This document shows, piece by piece, positions 56,801-64,000 of a DNA stretch of 64,000 nucleotides. The notes beneath the pieces were generated by a model, which did not search any database, was not told the DNA's origin, and saw nothing but the letters and a program-made list of their open reading frames with translations. Position 1 is the first letter of the stretch. Each line of letters starts with the position of its first letter. This DNA is from Limnomonas spitsbergensis (Eukaryota > Chlorophyta > Chlorophyceae > Chlamydomonadales): the NCBI GenBank assembly GCA_037349105.1, contig JAYJMM010000067.1:57185-121184 (forward strand), in the 5' to 3' direction. The position numbers and the translations under genes are program-made.

Positions 56801-57318
56801 CCCAGAACAGCTGTGGATCAGTAACTTGCCTCCTCCCTCCCACCCTTCACCCTTACCCCAGAACAGCTGTGCACCAGTCAGCTGCCTCCTCCCTCCCACC
56901 CTCCACCCTTACCCCAGAACAGCTGTGGACCAGTCAGCTGCCTCCTCCCTCCCACCCCTCACCCTTACCCCAGAACAGCTGTGGATCAATCAGCTGCCTC
57001 CTCCCTCCCAATGCTCACCCTTACCCCAGAACAGCTGTGGATCAGTCAGCTGCCTCCTCCCTCCCACCCTCCACCCTTACCCCAGAACAGCTGTGGATCA
57101 GTCAGTTGCCTCCTCCCTCCCAATCCTCACCCTTACCCCAGAACAGCTGTGGATCAGTAACCTGCCTCCTCCCTCCTACCCCCCACCCTTACCCTAGAAC
57201 ATAGGTGGATCAGTCAGCTGCATTCTCCCTCCCACCCTTCACCCTTACCCCAGAACAGCTGTGGACCTGTCAGCTGCCTCCTCCCTCCCACCCTTCACCC
57301 TTACCCCAGAACAGCTGT
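50837..57318. repeat. 56-bp satellite array A6, with an internal 2,169-bp duplication
   Basis: The longest array, about 6.5 kb. Blocks from about 51,460 and 53,630 repeat at an exact 2,169-base offset to about 55,790. Both carry the rare variants CACCCATACCCC (about 53330 and 55499) and CTTCAACCTTACC (about 53503 and 55672). Confidence 0.95.
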
Positions 57319-58337
57319 AGACACGTCCCCTCTCCCCCCATCACCTGTCCCACCCCATGGCCAGACACATCCCCTCTCCCCCCACCACCTGCACCAGCTC
57401 ATGGCCAGACACATCCCCTCTTCCCCCACCACCTGTCCCAGCCAGAACAGGTATGGATCAGTCAGCTGCATCCTCCCTCCCAACCCTCACCCTTACCCTC
57501 CTCACCTCTGCACCTGCCAGCCCAGGGCCATTTACATTTTTGGCATTTTGGTCAGCTGCTTCATATCCTTTCACTCCACATCTGGCCAGCTCTCCACCTA
57601 CTTACTGTACCTTTCTTCCCTATTTTCAGAAGATCAACCAACATCCCAAGTCTCCAACCAAGAGGCCTATCATCTTGCAAGCTCAAGTCCACGTTCCCGC
57701 CAGTAAGCACCAAATAAATGCACCAAATAAATGCACATCAATGCCCTGCCCCCATCACCTGTCCCAGCTCATGGCCAGACACATCCCCTCTCCCCCCATC
57801 ACCTGTCCCAGCTCATGGCCAGACACATCCCCTCTCCCCCCATCACCTGTCCCAGTTCATGGCCAGACACATCGCCTTTCTCCACACCACCTTGCATCCG
57901 TCACTTCGTAGCTTTCGTATATTGTGTCTTGCACACTTTAATCAAAGCACCCATACCAAAGATAAAATCTGTAGGAGTAGGAGTTGTGAGTCAACCTGGG
58001 CATTGCTTGCTGTACCTGCCTTGTACCATCCATGTATTCAGATGTACATGAGGCCCACATGGCAGTACAGTATCCTTAGAAAATTCGCAAACCCTGCATT
58101 GCCTGAACCCTCCAGCTTTCCTTTCAATTCCTAGGTCCTGAGCCATCCAGCCTTGCCACCAACCCTGTATCCTGAGTCCTCCAGCCTTGCACTCAACCCC
58201 TAGGTCCTAAACCCTCCAGCCTTGCACTCAACCCCTGGGTCCTAAACCCTCCAGCCCACTGGGCAGGACAACTCGTAAGAATATTCTGGAACCCTGCCCC
58301 CTCGTGTGCTAGGCTGCACATCCTACCCCTTATCTCA
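57319..58337. repeat. Anchor module, copy 7
   Basis: Has ACCCTGTATCC (about 58163). Private changes: CCCACCCCATGG (about 57352) and ATGTATTCAGATG (about 58032). Confidence 0.93.
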
Positions 58338-61300
58338 GAACAGCTGTGGATCAGTGAGCTGCCTCCTCCCTCCCACCCTTCACCCTTACCCCAGAACAGC
58401 TGTGGATCAGTCAGCTGCATCCTCCCTCCTACCCCTCACCCTTACCCCAGAACAGCTGTGGACCAGTCAGCTGCCTCCTCCCTCCCAATCCTCACCCTTA
58501 CCCCAGAACAGCTGTGGATCAGTAACCTGCCTCCTCCCTCGTACCCCTCACCCTTACCCCAGAACAGCTGTGCACGAGTCAGCTGCCTCCTCCCTCCCAC
58601 CCTTCACCCTAACCCCAGAACAGCTGTGGATCAGTCAGCTGCCTCCTCCCTCCCACCCCTCACCCTTACTTCAGAACAGCCGTGGATCAGTCAGCTGCCT
58701 CCTCCCTCCCACCCTCCACCCTTACCCCAGAACAGCTGTGGATCAGTCAGCTGCCTCCTCCCTCCCAATCCTCACCCTTACCCCAGAACAGCTGTGGATC
58801 AGTGAGCTGCCTCCTCCCTCCCACCCTTACCATTACCCCAGAACAGCTGTGGATCAGTAACCTGCCTCCTCCCTCCTACCCCTCACCCTTACCCCAGAAC
58901 AGCTATGGACCAGTCAGCTGCCTCCTCCCTCCTACCCCTCACCCTTACCCCAGAACAGCTGTGGATCAGTAGCATGCCTCCTCCCTCCCACCCAGAACAG
59001 CTGTGGACCAGTCAGCTGCCTCCTCCCTCCCAATCCTCACCCTTACCCCAGAACAGCTGTGGATAGTGAGCTGCCTCCTCCCTCCCACCCTCCACCCTTA
59101 CCCCAGAACAGCTGTGGACCAGTCAGCTGCCTCCTCCCTCCCAATCCTCACCCTTACCCCAGAACAGCTGTGGATCAGTAACCTGCCTCCTCCCTTGTAC
59201 CCCTCACCCTTACCCCAGAACAGCTGTGGATCAGTCAGCTGCCTCCTCCCTCCCACCCTCCACCCTTACCCCAGAACAGCTGTGGACCAGTCAGCTGCCT
59301 CCTCCCTCCCAATCCCCACCCTAACCCCAGAACAGCTGTGGATCAGTCAGCTGCCTCCTCCCTCCCAATCCTCACCCTTACCCCAGAACAGCTGTGGACC
59401 AGTCATCTGCCTCCTCCCTCCCAATCCCCACCCTTACCCCAGAACAGCTGTGGATCAGTGAGCTGCCTCCTCCCTCCCACCCTTCACCCTTACCCCAGAA
59501 CATCTGTGGACCAGTAACTTGCCTCCTCCCTCCCACCCTTCACCCTTACCCCAGAACAGCTGTGCACGAGTCAGCTGCCTCCTCCCTCCCACCCTTCACC
59601 CTTACCCCAGAACAGCTGTGGATCAATCAGCTGCCTCCTCCCTCCCACCCCTCACCCTCACCCCAGAACAGCTGTGGATCAGTCAGCTGCCTCCTCCCTC
59701 CTACCCCTCACCCTTACCCCAGAACAGCTGTGGATCAGTAACTTGCCTCCTCCCTCCCACCCTTCACCCTTACCCCAGAACAGCTGTGCACCAGTCAGCT
59801 GCCTCCTCCCTCCCACCCTTCACCCTAACCCCAGAACAGCTGTGGATCAGTCAGCTGCCTCCTCCCTCCCACCCCTCACCCTTACCCCAGAACAGCTGTG
59901 GATCAGTCAGCTGCCTCCTCCCTCCCACCCTCCACCCTTACCCCAGAACAGCTGTGGACCAGTCAGCTGCCTCCTCCCTCCCAATCCCCACCCTTACCCC
60001 AGAACAGCTGTGGATCAGTGAGCTGCCTCCTCCCTCCCACCCTTCACCCTTACCCCAGAACATCTGTGGACCAGTCAGCTGCAACCTCCCTCCCACCCTT
60101 CACCCTTACCCCAGAACAGCTGTGGATCAGTCAGCTGCCTCCTCCCTCCTACCCCTCACCCTTACCCCAGAACAGCTGTGGATCAGTAACTTGCCTCCTC
60201 CCTCCCACCCTTCACCCTTACCCCAGAACAACTGTGGACCAGTAACTTGCCTCCTCCCTCCCACCCTTCACCCTTACCCCAGAACAGCTGTGCACGAGTC
60301 AGCTGCCTCCTCCCTCCCACCCTTCACCCTTACCCCAGAACAGCTGTGGATCAATCAGTTGCCTCCTCCCTCCCACCCCTCACCCTCACCCCAGAACAGC
60401 TGTGGATCAGTCAGCTGCCTCCTCCCTCCTACCCCTCACCCTTACCCTAGAACAGCTGTGGATCAGTAACTTGCCTCCTCCCTCCCACCCTCCACCCTTA
60501 CCCCAGAACAGCTGTGCACCAGTCAGCTGCCTCCTCCCTCCCACCCTTCACCCTAACCCCAGAACAGCTGTGGATCAGTCAGCTGCCTCCTCCCTCCCAC
60601 CCCTCACCCTTACCCCAGAACAGCTGTGGATCAGTCAGCTGCCTCCTCCCTCCCACCCTCCACCCTTACCCCATAACAGCTGTGGACCAGTCAGCTGCCT
60701 CCTCCCTCCCAATCCCCACCCTTACCCCAGAACAGCTGTGGATCAGTGAGCTGCCTCCTCCCTCCCACCCTTCACCCTTACCCCAGAACATCTGTGGACC
60801 AGTCAGCTGCAACCTTCCTCCCACCCTTCACCCTTACCCCAGAACAGCTGTGGATCAGTGAGCTGCCTCCTCCCTCCTACCCCTCACCCTTACCCCAGAA
60901 CAACTGTGGATCAGTAACTTGCCTCCTCCCTCCCACCCTTAACCCTTACCCCAGAACAGCTGTGCACAAGTCAGCTGCCTCCTCCCTCCCACCCTTCACC
61001 CTTACCCCAGAACAGCTGTGGATCAGTCAGCTGCCTCCTCCCTCCCACCCCTCACCCTTACTTCAGAACAGCCGTGGATCAGTCACCTGCCTCCTCCCTC
61101 CTACCCCTCACCCTTACCCCAGAACAGCTGTGGATCAGTCAGCTGCCTCCTCCCTCCCACCCTCCACCCTTACCCCAGAACAGCTGTGGACCAGTCAGCT
61201 GCCTCCTCCCTCCCAATCCCCACCCTTACCCCAGAACAGCTGTGGATCAGTGAGCTGCCTCCTCCCTCCCACCCTTCACCCTTACCCCAGAACAGCTGTG

Positions 61301-62650
61301 GATCAGTCAGCTGCAACCTCCCTCCCATCCTCCACCCTTACCCCAGAACAGCTGTGGATCAGTCAGCTGCCTCCTCCCTCCTACCCCTCACCCTTACCCC
61401 AGAACAGCTGTGGATCAATAACTTGCCTCCTCCCTCCCACCCTTCACCCTTACCCCAGAACAGCTGTGCACCAGTCAGCTGCCTCCTCCCTCCCACCCTT
61501 CACCCTTACCCCAGGACAGCTGTGGATCAGTCAGCTGCCTCCTTCCTCCCACCCCTCACCCTTACTTCAGAACAGCCGTGGATCAGTCACCTGCCTCCTC
61601 CCTCCTACCCCTCACCCTTACCCCAGAACAGCTGTGGATCAGTCAGCTGCCTCCTCCCTCCCAATCCTCACCCTTACCCCAGAACAGCTGTGGATCAGTG
61701 AGCTGCCTCCTCCCTCCCACCCTTACCATTACCCCAGAACAGCTGTGGATCAGTAACCTGCATCCTCCCTCCTACCCCTCACCCTTACCCCAGAACAGCT
61801 GTGGACCAGTCAGCTGCCTCCTCCCTCCTACCCCTCACCCTTACCCCAGAACAGCTGTGGATCAGTAGCCTGCCTCCTCCCTCCCACCCAGAACAGCTGT
61901 GGATCAGTAGCCTGCCTCCTCCCTCCCACCCAGAACAGCTGTGGACCAGTCAGCTGCCTCCTCCCTCCCAATGCTCACCCTTACCCCAGAACAGCTGTGG
62001 ATCAGTCAGCTGCCTCCTCCCTCCCAACAGCTGTGGATCAATCAGCTGCCTCCTCCCTCCCACCCCTCACCCTTACCCCAGAACAGCTGTGGATGAGTCA
62101 GCTGCCTCCTCCCTCCTACCCCTCACCCTTACCCCAGAACAGCTGTGGATCAGTAACTTGCCTCCTCCCTCCCACCCTTCACCCTTACCCCAGAACAGCT
62201 GTGCACCAGTAACCTGCCTCCTCCCTCCCACCCTCCACCCTTACCCCAGAACAGCTGTGGACCAGTCAGCTGCCTCCTCCCTCCCACCCCTCACCCTTAC
62301 CCCAGAACAGCTGTGGATCAATCAGCTGCCTCCTCCCTCCCAATGCTCACCCTTACCCCAGAACAGCTGTGGATCAGTCAGCTGCCTCCTCCCTCCCACC
62401 CTCCACCCTTACCCCAGAACAGCTGTGGATCAGTCAGTTGCATCCTCCCTCCCAATCCTCACCCTTACCCCAGAACAGCTGTGGATCAGGAACCTGCCTC
62501 CTCCCTCCTACCCCCCACCCTTACCCCAGAACATAGGTGGATCAGTCAGCTGCCTTCTCCCTCCCACCCTTCACCCTTACCCCAGAACAGCTGTGGACCT
62601 GTCAGCTGCCTCCTCCCTCCCACCCTTCACCCTTACCCCAGAACAGCTGT
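58338..62650. repeat. 56-bp satellite array A7
   Basis: About 4.3 kb. It resembles A1 and A6 (shared GTGGATAGTGAG at about 59060) with private substitutions concentrated at 60,220-61,560. Confidence 0.95.
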
Positions 62651-63419
62651 AGACACGTCCCCTCTCCCCCCATCACCTGTCCCAGCCCATGGCCAGACAC
62701 ATCCCCTCTCCCCCCACCACCTGCACCAGCTCATGGCCAGACACATCCCCTCTTCCCCCACCACCTGTCCCAGCCAGAACAGGTATGGATCAGTCAGCTG
62801 CATCCTCCCTCCCAACCCTCACCCTTACCCTCCTCACCTCTGCACCTGCCAGCCCAGGGCCATTTACATTTTTGGCATTTTGGTCAGCTGCTTCATATCC
62901 TTTCACTCCACATCTGGCCAGCTCTCCACCTACTTACTGTACCTTTCTTCCCTATTTTCAGAAGATCAACCAACATCCCAAGTCTCCAACCAAGAGGCCT
63001 ATCATCTTGCAAGCTCAAGTCCACGTTCCCGCCAGTAAGCACCAAATAAATGCACCAAATAAATGCACATCAATGCCCTGCCCCCATCACCTGTCCCAGC
63101 TCATGGCCAGACACATCCCCTCTCCCCCCATCACCTGTCCCAGCTCATGGCCAGACACATCCCCTCTCCCCCCATCACCTGTCCCAGTTCATGGCCAGAC
63201 ACATCGCCTTTCTCCACACCACCTTGCATCCGTCACTTCGTAGCTTTCGTATATTGTGTCTTGCACACTTTAATCAAAGCACCCATACCAAAGATAAAAT
63301 CTGTAGGAGTAGGAGTTGTGAGTCAACCTGGGCATTGCTTGCTGTACCTGCCTTGTACCATCCATGTATTAAGATGTACATGAGGCCCACATGGCAGTAC
63401 AGTATCCTTAGAAAATTCG
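62651..63419. repeat. Anchor module, copy 8, truncated at base 769
   Basis: Matches the other anchors through AGAAAATTCG. Intact copies continue CAAACCCTGCATTG; here the sequence changes directly to GGTTTAGGG. Confidence 0.96.
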
Positions 63420-64000
63420 GGTTTAGGGTTTAGGGTTTAGGGTTTAGGGTTTAGGGTTTAGGGTTTAGGGTTTAGGGTTTAGGGTTTAGGGTTTAGGGTT
63501 TAGGGTTTAGGGTTTAGGGTTTAGGGTTTAGGGTTTAGGGTTTAGGGTTTAGGGTTTAGGGTTTAGGGTTTAGGGTTTAGGGTTTAGGGTTTAGGGTTTA
63601 GGGTTTAGGGTTTAGGGTTTAGGGTTTAGGGTTTAGGGTTTAGGGTTTAGGGTTTAGGGTTTAGGGTTTAGGGTTTAGGGTTTAGGGTTTAGGGTTTAGG
63701 GTTTAGGGTTTAGGGTTTAGGGTTTAGGGTTTAGGGTTTAGGGTTTAGGGTTTAGGGTTTAGGGTTTAGGGTTTAGGGTTTAGGGTTTAGGGTTTAGGGT
63801 TTAGGGTTTAGGGTTTAGGGTTTAGGGTTTAGGGTTTAGGGTTTAGGGTTTAGGGTTTAGGGTTTAGGGTTTAGGGTTTAGGGTTTAGGGTTTAGGGTTT
63901 AGGGTTTAGGGTTTAGGGTTTAGGGTTTAGGGTTTAGGGTTTAGGGTTTAGGGTTTAGGGTTTAGGGTTTAGGGTTTAGGGTTTAGGGTTTAGGGTTTGG
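63420..64000 (+). repeat. Terminal telomere, about 83 TTTAGGG units
   Basis: An uninterrupted TTTAGGG array reaches the window edge, with a single variant TTTGG at the last bases. The G-rich strand points right, so this is a genuine right-hand chromosome end. The TTTAGGG type is shared by land plants and most green algae and excludes the TTTTAGGG type of Chlamydomonas. Confidence 0.98.

Noticed and set aside
24045..63433. Many long plus-strand ORFs (up to 513 residues) rich in Pro, Ser and Leu, such as MDQSAASSLPPFTLTPEQLW repeats
   Set aside because: They are translations of 44-bp and 56-bp satellites in all three frames. Because 56 is not a multiple of three, the same DNA is read in three frames in turn (a 56-residue peptide period), and starts and ends are set only by monomer variants such as CAGTAACC or CAGTAGCC. 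No leader, splice or domain evidence.

Overview
This window is the right end of a eukaryotic chromosome, most likely from a green alga. The last 581 bases are an uninterrupted TTTAGGG tract, the telomere type of plants and most green algae, with the G-rich strand running toward the right edge. There are no bacterial operons, rRNA or tRNA genes that I can see. Spliced-gene signals, a Tourist-like MITE, virophage/Polinton-type replication genes and massive satellite content all fit a unicellular alga; a prasinophyte would be a reasonable guess, but the species cannot be fixed from this sequence.

Layout. 1-5.5 kb: tandem arrays (30-bp, 102-bp, 59-bp, 147-bp units), a perfect 68-bp palindrome and one orphan winged-helix fragment of a replicative helicase. 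5.9-8.7 kb (minus strand): a probable 2OG-Fe(II) oxygenase fragment and a hypothetical ORF, separated by a 34-bp minisatellite bounded by 45-bp direct repeats and by a 214-bp Harbinger/Tourist-type MITE. 9.2-10.45 kb (plus strand): an intron-containing gene of unknown function with apparent frame breaks. 12.0-14.95 kb (minus strand): an AT-richer island with a TV-Pol-like family-A polymerase palm and an SF3 helicase, split by a one-base frame change, plus a second winged-helix ORF; this looks like an integrated virophage, transpoviron or Polinton-like virus remnant. 15.4-22.4 kb: 162-bp, 30/60-bp, 20-bp and 82-bp repeats and a 336-bp inverted-repeat element.

At 22,416 the 82-bp array is cut in mid-unit and joined to about nine TTTAGGG units, then 1.6 kb of apparently unique DNA follows. 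From 24.1 kb to the telomere the DNA is almost all satellite: a 44-bp array, then about 38 kb of a 56-bp monomer (roughly 500-550 copies) interrupted by eight copies of a 1,019-bp anchor module. The eighth anchor is cut at base 769 and capped directly by the terminal telomere.

The main biological story is chromosome-end evolution. Two telomere tracts each begin inside a truncated satellite unit, which is the signature of break-and-heal events. Nested duplications of the anchor and array blocks can be ordered by shared single-base variants. Nearly every 56-bp monomer carries a G-quadruplex-capable motif on the minus strand. The long open frames in this region are by-products of stop-poor repeats, not credible genes.
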